DNA of 64,000 nucleotides from Prevotella nigrescens (GCF_031191185.1 NZ_CP133465.1:188501-252500), one strand, 5' to 3'. Shown: positions 1 through 9,475, numbered from the stretch's first letter. Numbers and translations: made by a program. Notes: a model not told the origin generated them from the letters alone.

Positions 1-250
1 AGTAGACTGCAACAAGCGCAAAAACAATGGCATCTACCCAACCCATTATAAATCGGACGGGGCCTTCTGAATTTTTCCACCATTGCCATTTTATTTTTTT
101 TGAAATATAAACGTCGTAGATAAATGGCAGTACCAATAGTCCCCACCAGCTTTTTACCCAAAACAAGAAAGCGAGATAGAGCACTGCAACAATGATAAAT
201 TTTGTCCACTGTTTCTTCGGGTCGAGTTTTGCTTTTTCTTTGTCAATCAT
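1..250 (-). CDS. lepB: Signal peptidase I, N-terminal part (runs off the window)
   Basis: The minus strand from the ATG at 250 stays open to the window edge (83 codons). It starts MIDKEKAKLDPKKQW, has a hydrophobic segment at about residues 17-30, then KIKWQWWKNSEGP and MGWVDAIVFALVAVY. The last stretch matches the region leading into the second transmembrane segment of Bacteroidota LepB, which cleaves signal peptides at the periplasmic face of the inner membrane. The catalytic Ser/Lys lie outside the window. It lies 48 bp downstream of dapB on the same strand and is probably cotranscribed with it. The assignment rests on the N-terminal pattern only. Confidence 0.75.
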   Translation of the reverse strand, partial: MIDKEKAKLDPKKQWTKFIIVAVLYLAFLFWVKSWWGLLVLPFIYDVYISKKIKWQWWKNSEGPVRFIMGWVDAIVFALVAVY

Positions 251-298
251 AGGTTATAAAATTATTCTTTTTAGTTCCACATTGTGGACATTATTTAT

Positions 299-1054
299 TT
301 AAAATTGAAACAAATCGTTTGTAGATAGCAGTCCACTATGTTCTTTCGTGTATTCGGCTGCCAAGACTGCACCCAAAGCAAAGCCCTTTCGGTTGTGCGC
401 ATCGTGTGTAATTGTGATTTTGTCGGCATCAGAATCGTAGCATATACTATGAATGCCGGGAACTTCGCCTTCACGAATAGAAGTTATTGGGAGAACATTG
501 GCAGCCATTTCCTTTGCCAGAGTAACTTTACCATCGGCGGCAACTTGTTTTCCTTTTTCCCATTTTGTTTTGCGGTCGATATTTCTTAAAATATCTTCAG
601 CCAAAGTAATAGCAGTTCCAGAAGGTGCATCGAGTTTATGTATATGGTGTGTTTCTTCCATTGTAACATCGTATTGAGGATAATTGTCCATTATCTTGGC
701 TAAATAACGATTTATTGCAGAAAATATAGCAACTCCGATAGAAAAGTTGCTCGCCCAGAACAAAGTTTGTCCTCCTTCGGTACAAAGACGTTCAATATCA
801 GTCTTATGTTCATGTTGCCAGCCTGTAGAGCCGCTAACAACTTTTACATTATGCGCAAAAGCTTTCAAATAATTCCCATAAGCTGCTGTCGGATTTGTAA
901 ATTCAATTGCCACATCAGCAGTAGCAAAAGCAGGAGAATCGAAATCTTCTTGGTTATCTTTATCTATTTTGCAAACTATTTCGTGCCCACGTTCAAGAGC
1001 AATTTGCTCTATCATGTGTCCCATTTTGCCATAGCCTATCAGTGCTATCTTCAT
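299..1054 (-). CDS. dapB: 4-hydroxy-tetrahydrodipicolinate reductase
   Basis: This 251-residue protein has the normal length for DapB, which reduces hydroxy-tetrahydrodipicolinate with NAD(P)H in the lysine/meso-diaminopimelate pathway. The N-terminal Rossmann motif GYGKMG is at residues 7-12. EFTNP, GSTGW and the family signature ETHHIHKLDAPSGTA follow; the two His and the Lys of that signature belong to the active site. It is transcribed on the minus strand from a clear Bacteroidota promoter at 1120-1150 and is followed by lepB. Start codon and length agree with the family, and no oddities are seen. Confidence 0.97.
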   Translation of the reverse strand: MKIALIGYGKMGHMIEQIALERGHEIVCKIDKDNQEDFDSPAFATADVAIEFTNPTAAYGNYLKAFAHNVKVVSGSTGWQHEHKTDIERLCTEGGQTLFWASNFSIGVAIFSAINRYLAKIMDNYPQYDVTMEETHHIHKLDAPSGTAITLAEDILRNIDRKTKWEKGKQVAADGKVTLAKEMAANVLPITSIREGEVPGIHSICYDSDADKITITHDAHNRKGFALGAVLAAEYTKEHSGLLSTNDLFQF

Positions 1055-1119
1055 CCCTTTTCTAATTTGTATCGTTTCGTTTCAGCATAAAAGTATTATA
1101 AAATGCCTTTATACCTCTG

Positions 1120-1150
1120 CAAAGGTAGTAGAATTAGTAGATAAAACAAA
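1120..1150 (-). promoter_or_regulatory. dapB promoter (Bacteroidota consensus)
   Basis: Read on the minus strand this is TTTG, 19 bp, then TACCTTTG, matching the Bacteroidota primary-sigma consensus (-33 TTTG, -7 TAnnTTTG). It lies about 65 bp upstream of the dapB start. The rest of the 1055-1452 gap holds only this promoter and the one at 1352-1383; I see no gene in it. Confidence 0.75.
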
Positions 1151-1351
1151 AAATATTTATTATTTTTAATGCTTCCCATATAACTTACAAAATATTTTTC
1201 ACATAAAATTCGAATAATGAAATTTTCCAAATTCACAATAGGTTGAGAATTATCAAGCAAACAATAGACTGGGCAAAAACATAAATGGGGAGACATACAG
1301 ACAAGGTTTTTAAGAAAAAATGCCATTGCATCGAAAATTATAATATATTTT

Positions 1352-1383
1352 CTTGCATAATGTTTTTCTTTTTTCTACTTTTG
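1352..1383 (+). promoter_or_regulatory. Promoter for the secreted protein at 1453
   Basis: CTTG, 20 bp, then TACTTTTG gives a good Bacteroidota promoter about 70 bp upstream of the ATG at 1453. Confidence 0.7.
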
Positions 1384-1452
1384 CAGCAGAGAGAACTATA
1401 TCTTGAAATAAAGAAAACTTTTTATAAACAATTTAATAAACAATTCTGAAGT

Positions 1453-2391
1453 ATGAGAAAATTTTTATGTTTAAGAGCGTTAGTGGCAATAGTTATTGCT
1501 ACTTTGGGAGTGTCTGACAGTTTTGCACAAACTGGAGTAGAGGAACAACTTGTCTTCCTCGGAACGACAATGACAAAAGAAAATGGTAACAATCTTGACC
1601 CAGAGCATAAGTGGATTAAGTCGGGAACTGTAAAGTATGATGCAGATACACGCACCATTACATTGGAGAATGCAGAGATTGTTGTTACCAAAGAAAATTG
1701 TCCTCAGTATCAATCAGAAAGTGGAACTTGGTATCCTGTTATTGGTACATTCCGTTTTTATTGTCCGGTCGACAAGATTACGGTAAAATTAATAGGCAAG
1801 AACTCTATTAAGACAACTCAGACTGGTTTTGTGATGCTTACTTATCAAGAAGCGGAATCTGTGGATATAGATATGATAGGTGGCGGCAGTCTTACTATTG
1901 ATGCAGGATTGAATGGTATCGACGATAGACATATTGGTAAACTTACAATAAAAGATGTAGATATGGATATTCGTGCAGACAGATGTGGTCTTTGTGGCGG
2001 AAATATAAGTCGTTTAATTGTAGACAATTCAAATGTTAAGTCTGAAGCTAAATACGGAGCAATTTGCGCTTTCAAGAAGTTTACCATGAAAGGAGTGAAA
2101 TGTGTTTCACCAGTTCCAGACCCTAACGCAACTGAGGAAGATAAAAAAGATCCAAGCAGTACCAAGACAGTGTCTTTTGATAAAGGTGGTGTAACAAATG
2201 CTTATGGTACACCATGGGATATTGCTGTTTTGGTTCGCGAAACAGCAGGAATTGACGCTAAACCATCTGTAAAGAACAACGCAACGGTAGTTGCAGTTTA
2301 CGATGTTTCAGGCCGATTGCTTAAAGACTTGCAGAAAGGCATTAATATCGTTCGTTACAGCGATGGCAGCGTAAAGAAAGTTATTAAGTAA
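1453..2391 (+). CDS. Secreted protein with T9SS-type C-terminal signal, function unknown
   Basis: This 312-residue protein starts with a signal peptide (about residues 1-25, ending SDSFAQ). The middle is beta-rich, with repeated VDID/LTI/MDI strands suggestive of a parallel beta-helix (residues about 130-200), and I recognise no catalytic motif. The C-terminus reads VVAVYDVSGRLLKDL followed by KGINIVRYSDGSVKKVIK, the short domain that marks cargo for the type IX secretion system in Prevotella and relatives. Export to the surface or medium is inferred from that ending. It is a single gene with its own promoter (1352-1383) and terminator (2464-2504). Confidence 0.85.
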   Translation: MRKFLCLRALVAIVIATLGVSDSFAQTGVEEQLVFLGTTMTKENGNNLDPEHKWIKSGTVKYDADTRTITLENAEIVVTKENCPQYQSESGTWYPVIGTFRFYCPVDKITVKLIGKNSIKTTQTGFVMLTYQEAESVDIDMIGGGSLTIDAGLNGIDDRHIGKLTIKDVDMDIRADRCGLCGGNISRLIVDNSNVKSEAKYGAICAFKKFTMKGVKCVSPVPDPNATEEDKKDPSSTKTVSFDKGGVTNAYGTPWDIAVLVRETAGIDAKPSVKNNATVVAVYDVSGRLLKDLQKGINIVRYSDGSVKKVIK

Positions 2392-2463
2392 TGCGAAAAA
2401 AATGAGTTGGCATTAGAACAAACAGTTATTTGAATACAATGCTAATTCGTTGAGCGTATATTA

Positions 2464-2504
2464 GGAAACTCATGACCTTGTTGTAGGTATGAGTTTCCCT
2501 TTTC
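2464..2504 (+). terminator. Rho-independent-like terminator
   Basis: A perfect 10-bp stem (GGAAACTCAT / ATGAGTTTCC, 2464-2473 and 2489-2498) with a 15-nt loop is followed by CTTTTCC. It ends the transcript of the gene at 1453. Confidence 0.75.
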
Positions 2505-2606
2505 CTAAAGAATTTATTGTCAAAAGAAAAAGATATTTGCAGCTTGTAATAAGTCAGGTTGGAAATTCTTTTGGTATGAAATGACTTATCGCTAAACATT
2601 TATTTT

Positions 2607-4964
2607 ATGAAGAAGATTTTGCTTTTATTTGTGCTTTTCTCATTGGGGAATATTGTGCGAGGCAATCCCGTGAATTTAGAAAAAGCACGCCAAATAGCTT
2701 TAGAATATATAAAAGGTAGTGGTGCATACGCTCCCGGCAGGTATGCACAAGTTGCAAAAACGATAAAGAAAGTGCAGCTTTCTACCAATGCCTACTATAT
2801 ATTTAATGTCGGGCAGAATGATGGATTTGTAATAGTGGCTGCCGATGATAATGCTCCCACGGTTTTGGGACATTCTAATAATGGAACATTCAGCGAGAAA
2901 AATATCCCGGACGGAATGAAATGGTGGTTGGAATGTTGCCAACGTTACATAAAGTTTGTGGCTCGCCATAAGCAAGCAGTATTGGCAGCGGGCGAGAAAC
3001 TGAAAGATTTGCCAGGATTAGTGGAAACAAAATGGAACCAAACAAGTCCTTATAATCTTAGATGTCCAAAGTTCGACGAAGGATATGCCGTAACAGGTTG
3101 TGTTGCTACTGCTGCAGCGCAAATTCTGAAGTATCATGAATGGCCACAGAACAATACGCCATTGATTCCTGGTTATGAATCGAAAATGCAAAACTACGAG
3201 CAGACACTTCAAGACCTTCAACCAAAGAAGTTCAATTGGAGTGCCATGAAGAATAGTTATAAGTTCCATGAAGATGCAGACGAAGTTGCTTGGCTTATGC
3301 GTTATGTAGGACAAGCAATGAAGATGCAATATTCGCCTAAAGAAGCAGGTGCGAATGTTCTGGTAAAAGCATTCAAGGATTATTTTGATTATGCTACTAC
3401 GGCACAGGAAATAGAACGTTCACTGTATACGGAAGCAGAATGGCAACAAAAAATTTATAATGAGATAAAGGAGAAACGTCCTGTATTGTATACAGGCGGT
3501 AAGTTCGATGTTAATTCTGGAATCATTGGTTATCACGCTTTTGTTTGCCACGGTTACAAAGATGGCAAGTTCCTTATAAATTGGGGTTGGGGCGGAATGT
3601 CTGATGGCGAATACGATTTATCGGTACTTAATCCATCAATGCAAGGAACAGGTTCGTTCGCCGGAGGGAGTGGTTACACCATCAAGCAGGCAGTTATTGT
3701 AGGTTTACAACCCAATAAATCCGGACAGCAGTCTGAAACTACAAATACAATATTTGTGCAAGATATAAAAGATGTGCAAGACAAGTATCAGCGTACAGAC
3801 AAATCTGCGAACTTCGTTATAGACAGAATAACTTTGAAGGTACAGCCAAATAATTACACAAAACAGGAAATGATATTTGGTTGGCAGCTGCGTAATGCTG
3901 AGAATAAACCTGTAGAAGGTGTATCAATACTTGGTCAAACTGATGTTATGGATATAGAATCCAACAATCAAACTCTCGAATGTGTAAATAAATCGTTGGC
4001 ATTTGGTAAGAATCTATCTGCAGGAACTTACTATCTTGTTCCGATGTTTGCTATAAAAACAGCTGGAAACAATAGCTGGAAACCTTGTGTTAATTCAAGT
4101 ATGTACATAAAACTTGATATTAAAGACAAGGAAATGCTTACTACTGTTTTCGCTAATAGAAGCGATGTGGAATGTAAAATGCTGACACACGAAGGACAAG
4201 CAGAGGAAAATATGGAGACTAAACTTACTGCAACACTTGTGAATAAAGGCATATCGAACGCAGTAACCGTATATCTTTACGATACGGCTACAGGAAGAAA
4301 TGCGAATGCTGTCGGTTTCATGATAGATGCAAATACAGAAAAGAGGGTTACACTTCCATATACGCCGAAGACACCGGGCAAACATCTGTTAGAACTTTAT
4401 GCCGACAATACAAGGAAAGTTAAGATAGGCGAAGTTGAAGTAAACGTTAAAGAAGGGTTAGATGCTGAATTAATGCAAAGTGGCTTTAAGGTTAAGAATG
4501 CTCAAGGCAAAATCGTAATGGATAAATTTGAATGTGAAGTTACGGTAGAAAACTTGGGCGATAATCCTTACAAGAACAAAATCATAGCCATTCTTTCTGA
4601 CCGCAGTTCTGTCAATGTGGAAACATTGACTCAAGACGTTGAGATAGCCGATGACGACAAACAGAAACTTACATTCACCTTTAGCAAGATGCAAGATGGT
4701 GGCGAATACTGTGTGAAGCTTTATTATATGAAGAAGAATTTGCAGACGAGATTGTCTTTGGCTCCTCCTACATATTATACGTTCCGTTTGAGCAATGGTA
4801 TCGAGAATGTAGAGAACGGTAAGGTCGAAGACGGTATTGTAACTATCTATCGTATTGATGGCAGTGTGGCAGGACGTGTACAGCACAATGCTTTGAAGCA
4901 GACACTGAAAGAAATGCCTCATGGTGTTTATATCATAAATGGTAAAAAATATCTGAGCAATTAA
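2607..4964 (+). CDS. C10-family cysteine protease (streptopain/interpain-like), T9SS cargo
   Basis: This 785-residue protein has a signal peptide (MKKILLLFVLFSLG, about residues 1-20), a prodomain, and a papain-like C10 catalytic domain. The catalytic Cys is C165 in TGCVATAAAQILKYHEWP and the catalytic His is H310 in GYHAFVCHGY. The typical streptopain stretch FLINWGWGG follows. A beta-rich region covers about residues 380-730, and the C-terminus (VTIYRIDGSVAG ... GVYIINGKKYLSN) is a T9SS sorting domain. Family members such as SpeB and interpain A are secreted as zymogens and degrade host proteins; this one is somewhat shorter than interpain A. It may be a paralogue, so I give no gene symbol. 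Confidence 0.93.
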   Translation: MKKILLLFVLFSLGNIVRGNPVNLEKARQIALEYIKGSGAYAPGRYAQVAKTIKKVQLSTNAYYIFNVGQNDGFVIVAADDNAPTVLGHSNNGTFSEKNIPDGMKWWLECCQRYIKFVARHKQAVLAAGEKLKDLPGLVETKWNQTSPYNLRCPKFDEGYAVTGCVATAAAQILKYHEWPQNNTPLIPGYESKMQNYEQTLQDLQPKKFNWSAMKNSYKFHEDADEVAWLMRYVGQAMKMQYSPKEAGANVLVKAFKDYFDYATTAQEIERSLYTEAEWQQKIYNEIKEKRPVLYTGGKFDVNSGIIGYHAFVCHGYKDGKFLINWGWGGMSDGEYDLSVLNPSMQGTGSFAGGSGYTIKQAVIVGLQPNKSGQQSETTNTIFVQDIKDVQDKYQRTDKSANFVIDRITLKVQPNNYTKQEMIFGWQLRNAENKPVEGVSILGQTDVMDIESNNQTLECVNKSLAFGKNLSAGTYYLVPMFAIKTAGNNSWKPCVNSSMYIKLDIKDKEMLTTVFANRSDVECKMLTHEGQAEENMETKLTATLVNKGISNAVTVYLYDTATGRNANAVGFMIDANTEKRVTLPYTPKTPGKHLLELYADNTRKVKIGEVEVNVKEGLDAELMQSGFKVKNAQGKIVMDKFECEVTVENLGDNPYKNKIIAILSDRSSVNVETLTQDVEIADDDKQKLTFTFSKMQDGGEYCVKLYYMKKNLQTRLSLAPPTYYTFRLSNGIENVENGKVEDGIVTIYRIDGSVAGRVQHNALKQTLKEMPHGVYIINGKKYLSN

Positions 4965-5012
4965 AAATACAGGAATGTCTAAATTTAATATATAAACCAT
5001 AATTAATTGAAA

Positions 5013-5055
5013 GCAGTGTAGGCTTTCGAGCGTAATCTTAAAAGCCTATCACTGC
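5013..5055 (+). promoter_or_regulatory. Hairpin in the leader of the gene at 5077
   Basis: GCAGTGTAGGCTTT (5013-5026) can pair with AAAGCCTATCACTGC (5041-5055) across a 14-nt loop with one bulge. No T-run follows and the stem ends about 20 bp before the ATG at 5077. It could terminate transcription of the protease gene or act as 5'-UTR structure; the sequence does not decide. Confidence 0.45.
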
Positions 5056-5076
5056 ATAAAAAACAAACTACAAACT

Positions 5077-6960
5077 ATGAAACATTTATTAATGTCGTTA
5101 TTAGTAGCTTCTGCCTCAATGTCAGCAGTAGCACAAGACATACAGATGATGAATGCGCCAGTCCTTTCAGGAGTGGTGGCAAAGGCTAAACCACAAATAG
5201 CAGCAAACCAACGCATAATAAGCGACTATCTTGAAACTGCGGGACATGGAACTGCTCCATTTAATAATGGTGAAACAATGATAGGCTCTTTCTACTCTCA
5301 AGAAATGTTGAAACCTTTCATTGGTTGCAAAATTAAATCGATAAGAGTGCTTTCTGCAGATGCAAGCCGTATTAAAAATATCTTCGTCAGAGAAGGTAGT
5401 ACCATATACGATGCATCGGAAGTAAAAGCCGAAGAACAACTTGGTAATTCTATTGGCGATAATTGGTATGAAATCAAACTGAGTAAAGAAATAGAGATAA
5501 CAGCAGAAACCAAGGGGTTGGCTATAGGTTACAACTTAAATAATGGCAATCAAGGAAGAGTAACCATCGGAAAGAATGGCGTAAATTCTTACAAAGGTAA
5601 TCTTTACACTTACTTTGACGAAACGAACGAATGGGTAAATCGTTCCGCAAACCAACAGTTTACATTGCCATTGCAATTGGTCGTAGAACCTGCTGCCGGA
5701 GCTACTATGAGCGAAATGGTGGTCAGCCATATAGAAGTGCCAAATTACACTGAGGTTGGAAAGGCTATTAATGTAGACTATTGGATAAGCAATGCAAGTT
5801 CAACACCGATAAACAACTTTGAACTTGATGTCTTGGTAGACAATAAGAGCATAAAGACCATAACTGTGAACCAAGGTGTTAAAGTTGGCGAAACAAACAA
5901 GAAGTTTACCATTGAAGGACTTCAACCCAATATCTCTGCAGTGGGTAAACACAATCTTGCTTTGGTATTGAAGAAGACAAACGGAAAGGAACTTACAAAC
6001 GCAAAAGGGGTTGAGAACAATCACAAGGTTCTTTATTACAAAGATGTGGTTGCACGCCAAAAGACATTGGTTGAAGAATTTACTTCTGAACGTTGCGTAA
6101 ACTGCTACAGAGGAGTTCGGAATATTAAAGCATTAAAGCAACGCCAGCCTGATATGGTGATGGTTGCAGTGCACTTGGACGAGACAGCGTATCACGATGA
6201 TGTAGCTGCCCCCGAGAGCCAGTTTATCAAACGAATGGCAAATGTCAGTGGAATACCTTCGTTTGCCTGCAACAGAACAGCATTTATTTTGAAAAAACAA
6301 GAGACTATTGCCAATCCCAGTATTGCTGCCGAAGATCCTTCAGAAGGCGCAACAATCATAGACAAGTTCTACAATTATTCAAAATCTAACACTTGTGTGT
6401 TCTCAACACTTGCTATTGCGAACAAGTACGATAAGGACAGCAGGAAGATTAACATAACAGTAACAGGCACAGGCGTGAACAAGGCGAAGGAATTGCTTGA
6501 AGACTATGCGCTCTTTGTTCTTGTTACAGAGAATAATGTAGACGGACATCAAGGCAATGAAAGCGGAATGCTCGAGAAAACGAAACACCAAGATGTGCTT
6601 CGTGCATACGTTTCAAGTGTGAAGGGCGACAACGATTTAGTATGGGAAGGCGATAACTTCTCAAAGACTTACGACTTTACAATAAAGAATGATTGGAAGC
6701 CGGTTGATTTGGAAGTAGTAGCATTCATTGCTCCTAAGATAAAGGAGATAGGTGCTAATCTTGAAAGTTTGGCTGTGCAGAACTGCATAAGCGAACCGCT
6801 TGCCAAAGATCCTAACGCCATTGAAAATGTAGCTACCGACCAGCCTGTAAAGGTTGTGGAACGCTATAACATCAAGGGGCAGCGCATAGCAACTCCGCAG
6901 AAAGGCATCAACATCGTGAAGCTCTCTGATGGTAGAGTGGTGAAAGAGATTGTGAAGTAG
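5077..6960 (+). CDS. Secreted thioredoxin-like (Omp28-type) protein, T9SS cargo
   Basis: This 627-residue protein starts with a signal peptide (MKHLLMSLLVASASMSAVAQ). A beta-sandwich-like N-terminal half is followed at about residue 330 by LVEEFTSERCVNCYRGVR. That is the Omp28/thioredoxin-like motif with a CxxC pair at C340 and C343. The C-terminus VVERYNIKGQRIATPQKGIN... SDGRVVKEIVK is a T9SS signal close in sequence to that of the gene at 1453. The CxxC suggests a surface or extracellular thiol-disulfide role, but the substrate is unknown. It follows the C10 protease on the same strand with only a hairpin between them, so the two may be co-expressed. Confidence 0.85.
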   Translation: MKHLLMSLLVASASMSAVAQDIQMMNAPVLSGVVAKAKPQIAANQRIISDYLETAGHGTAPFNNGETMIGSFYSQEMLKPFIGCKIKSIRVLSADASRIKNIFVREGSTIYDASEVKAEEQLGNSIGDNWYEIKLSKEIEITAETKGLAIGYNLNNGNQGRVTIGKNGVNSYKGNLYTYFDETNEWVNRSANQQFTLPLQLVVEPAAGATMSEMVVSHIEVPNYTEVGKAINVDYWISNASSTPINNFELDVLVDNKSIKTITVNQGVKVGETNKKFTIEGLQPNISAVGKHNLALVLKKTNGKELTNAKGVENNHKVLYYKDVVARQKTLVEEFTSERCVNCYRGVRNIKALKQRQPDMVMVAVHLDETAYHDDVAAPESQFIKRMANVSGIPSFACNRTAFILKKQETIANPSIAAEDPSEGATIIDKFYNYSKSNTCVFSTLAIANKYDKDSRKINITVTGTGVNKAKELLEDYALFVLVTENNVDGHQGNESGMLEKTKHQDVLRAYVSSVKGDNDLVWEGDNFSKTYDFTIKNDWKPVDLEVVAFIAPKIKEIGANLESLAVQNCISEPLAKDPNAIENVATDQPVKVVERYNIKGQRIATPQKGINIVKLSDGRVVKEIVK

Positions 6961-7020
6961 TGATGTTTAGACAAAGTCACTCGTAAAAACCTTTCTATAG
7001 AACGTGCTAAAGTTGATAAT

Positions 7021-7062
7021 AAAAAGTTCGCGAACAATTTTAAGAAGTTCGCGAACTTTTTT
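7021..7062. terminator. Bidirectional terminator between convergent genes
   Basis: AAAAAGTTCGCGAAC (7021-7035) and GTTCGCGAACTTTTTT (7047-7062) form a stem flanked by an A-run and a T-run. It can stop transcripts of the + gene ending at 6960 and the - gene ending at 7196. Each arm is itself palindromic (GTTCGCGAAC). Confidence 0.8.
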
Positions 7063-7195
7063 CTATTTATTGGCGAACAAGCTGTTGAATGGTCCGCCAA
7101 CTTCTGTTGAGATTGGCAATCTGCCAAGCAATTAAAGAAAAACCATATTGCTTTAATGTTCCTGCCCTATTGGCACTGAAAGTTGGCAGTCTGTT

Positions 7196-7720
7196 TTATT
7201 TTATTTTCTTCTCCAGGAAAGTAGACAATGCGTGTCGAATGGAGCGCAGACCGAATTCTTCGGTGTGGATATCCTCGAGGTTTATCCACAATGCTTCTTC
7301 TGCATCGTCGTTAGATTGTAGTTCTGCTTCGTTGTCGACTTTGCAAATGAAAAACGTATCGAGCGTAGGCACGACAAAACCGCTGTATTCGTATCGGTTG
7401 GGAAGAGTGGTGAAGAACTTGAACTCTGTAACGGTCAATCCAGTCTCTTCTTTCACTTCGCGCATCAAAGCTTCGTTTATGTTCTCGCCAATATCTACAA
7501 ATCCACCTGGCAGGTCGAGCGTTCCTTTTGCAGGTGCTTTGCTGCGACGTAGTGTTAGCAACTGTCCTTTGCTGTTAAGTATAAAGGCAGCAACGGCGGC
7601 ACTCGGATTTAAATAGTATTCAAAGCCACAACGTTTGCATCGTTTGCTTTTCTCGTCTTGTTCTTCAAAACCACTGCTGCCACACACAGGACAGTATCTG
7701 AACTTCTCTAATACGTGCAT
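7196..7720 (-). CDS. Nudix hydrolase with N-terminal zinc ribbon
   Basis: This 174-residue protein carries a four-Cys zinc ribbon near the N-terminus (C10, C13, C28, C31) and a complete Nudix box: GG at 72-73, GE at 78-79, then REVKEETGL at 87-95 (consensus GX5EX7REUXEEXGU). Nudix enzymes cleave nucleoside-diphosphate-linked substrates. The ribbon-plus-Nudix layout is seen in NADH pyrophosphatase relatives, but the substrate cannot be read from the sequence. It is divergent from the esterase at 7933. A possible -7 element (minus-strand TATATTTG) lies at 7810-7817. Confidence 0.9.
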   Translation of the reverse strand: MHVLEKFRYCPVCGSSGFEEQDEKSKRCKRCGFEYYLNPSAAVAAFILNSKGQLLTLRRSKAPAKGTLDLPGGFVDIGENINEALMREVKEETGLTVTEFKFFTTLPNRYEYSGFVVPTLDTFFICKVDNEAELQSNDDAEEALWINLEDIHTEEFGLRSIRHALSTFLEKKIK

Positions 7721-7859
7721 AGGCTTTTGTCTATTCTGTAAGTTGTTAATATAAAGTCTATTTTCATTAAAAATAGTTTAAGTGCAGATAGAATGGTCTG
7801 CTATGTCTGCAAATATACTAAAAACTCTAAACATTCAGGATTATTCCATCGTTTTTTAG

Positions 7860-7867
7860 TACTTTTG
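7860..7867 (+). promoter_or_regulatory. -7 element for the esterase at 7933
   Basis: TACTTTTG fits TAnnTTTG, 65 bp upstream of the ATG. No clear -33 TTG is visible. Confidence 0.5.
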
Positions 7868-7932
7868 CGTATGAAACTTGATCTGAACCATTCTTTTGAG
7901 TTATAAACAGATAATTTTCAGAAATAAGAACA

Positions 7933-8757
7933 ATGAATTTTAAGAGACTCTTTTTAATAGCCGGCTTCGCAGCCACCACAATGTTTGCTGCTGCACAAAG
8001 CAGATTTGAAGTGAAACTTTATAATAGTCGCCCCCCTTATGGCAATGGCGACGACAGAGATACTGCCAAGGTACGTGTTTATCTGCCTGTCGACCGTGAA
8101 TCTACAGGCAGAGCTGTCGTTATTTGTCCTGGTGGCGGTTACAGTTCGCTTTCTATGGAAACAGAAGGTTACGACTGGGGAGAGTTTTTTCAAAATCAAG
8201 GCATTGCTGCCATTGTTCTGAAATATCGTCTGCCACACGGTAAGCCAGAGGTTCCAATTTCAGATGCTGAGCAAGCCATAAAACTTACGCGCATGAATGC
8301 CACTTCATGGAAAATAGACCGTAACAATGTTGGCATCATGGGTTTTTCGGCAGGCGGACATTTGGCGGCAATGGTGGCAACAACATCGAAAGGCGATGCT
8401 AAACCCAACTTCCAAATATTGTTTTATCCCGTTATTTCTATGATGGAAGGTTATGGACACGAGGGAAGTTTCCGCAATCTCTTAGGGAAACACCCTGGCA
8501 AGAGTGACCAGAAGAAGTATAGCGCCGATATGAACGTAACCCGCATTACGCCTCGCGCCTTCATTGCACTTAGCGACGACGACGATTCTGTTCCGCCAGC
8601 TAATGGCGTAAACTATTACACCGAACTTTATCGCAACGATATTCACGCATCGCTCCACGTATATCCTGGAGGCGGACACGGCTGGGGTAGCAAGATTGGT
8701 TTCCGTTATCACGAAGAACTGATGATGGATTTGAAAGCTTGGCTTCGCAGCTTCTAA
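7933..8757 (+). CDS. Secreted alpha/beta-hydrolase (acetyl esterase-like)
   Basis: This 274-residue protein has a signal peptide (about residues 1-22, ending AAAQ). The alpha/beta-hydrolase features are the oxyanion loop VVICPGGGYSSLS, the nucleophile elbow GFSAGG with Ser139, an acidic stretch SDDDDSVPP that carries the likely catalytic Asp, and HVYPGGGHGWG with the catalytic His. The layout matches small secreted esterases of the acetyl-xylan/feruloyl esterase (BD-FAE) group. A carbohydrate or other ester as substrate is inference. It stands alone with its own promoter. Confidence 0.88.
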   Translation: MNFKRLFLIAGFAATTMFAAAQSRFEVKLYNSRPPYGNGDDRDTAKVRVYLPVDRESTGRAVVICPGGGYSSLSMETEGYDWGEFFQNQGIAAIVLKYRLPHGKPEVPISDAEQAIKLTRMNATSWKIDRNNVGIMGFSAGGHLAAMVATTSKGDAKPNFQILFYPVISMMEGYGHEGSFRNLLGKHPGKSDQKKYSADMNVTRITPRAFIALSDDDDSVPPANGVNYYTELYRNDIHASLHVYPGGGHGWGSKIGFRYHEELMMDLKAWLRSF

Positions 8758-8816
8758 ACATCATTATGATATAAATAATATAGACAGTATGTAGCAAGAA
8801 TGTCATCTGGAAGTAG

Positions 8817-8824
8817 TATCTTTG
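8817..8824 (+). promoter_or_regulatory. -7 element for the gene at 8859
   Basis: TATCTTTG matches TAnnTTTG, 35 bp upstream of the ATG. The -33 region is weak. Confidence 0.5.
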
Positions 8825-8858
8825 CACCTGTAAATAACTAATCTCGTAATAAAACCTG

Positions 8859-9449
8859 ATGAATATGAGAAGTAAAATAATTGCATTGCTACTACTTTTG
8901 TCGTGCATGTTAAATGTAAATGCACAAGACGACAATGTGCGTACAAAGAGTGTTTATGTGGAAGTGTTAGGTCCTTCAAATGGTATTGGAGTAACTTACG
9001 ATGCTCGTTTCAACGAAAATTCTCGCTGGGGATATCGTGTCGGATTTGGTTTCGGATATAAAAGAACTTCGGATATCTTCGGCAAAACGTCTGTACGAGG
9101 CTATTCTGTGCCAGTCGGCGTGAACTATTTAGTGGGCGGAAAGAAGCATGCCTTGGAACTTGGTGCCGGCTTGAACGCAGGAATCTATAACAATCACGAC
9201 TTTACATTCGAGCCTTGGTATGTAGAAACAACCCCAGGGAATAAAAAACAGATAGGTTGGAAGACTAAGCCTATAAAGGAAAACAAGTTCGGAATGTTTG
9301 CTTACACTACAGTTGGCTATCGTTATACTTCTAAAAAGGGGTTCCAGTTCCGTGCAGGTGTAACGCCTGCAGTAGCTTTTGCCTTTAAGGGTATTCACGA
9401 CCACAAGGTAGTACTTGCACCATACATCAGTTTCGGTAAGGCTTTCTAA
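8859..9449 (+). CDS. Small outer-membrane beta-barrel protein, unknown role
   Basis: This 196-residue protein has a signal peptide (about residues 1-22, ending VNAQ). Alternating amphipathic strands follow (WGYRVGFGFGYK, VPVGVNYLVGG, LELGAGLNAGIY, TTVGYRYTSKKGFQFRAGV), and it ends in phenylalanine (YISFGKAF), the usual last residue of outer-membrane barrels. Eight strands would fit its length. No ligand or enzymatic motif is seen. It is a single gene with a strong hairpin terminator directly after it. Confidence 0.78.
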   Translation: MNMRSKIIALLLLLSCMLNVNAQDDNVRTKSVYVEVLGPSNGIGVTYDARFNENSRWGYRVGFGFGYKRTSDIFGKTSVRGYSVPVGVNYLVGGKKHALELGAGLNAGIYNNHDFTFEPWYVETTPGNKKQIGWKTKPIKENKFGMFAYTTVGYRYTSKKGFQFRAGVTPAVAFAFKGIHDHKVVLAPYISFGKAF

Positions 9450-9475
9450 TATTAAGCTTTATTGAATTACATGCC

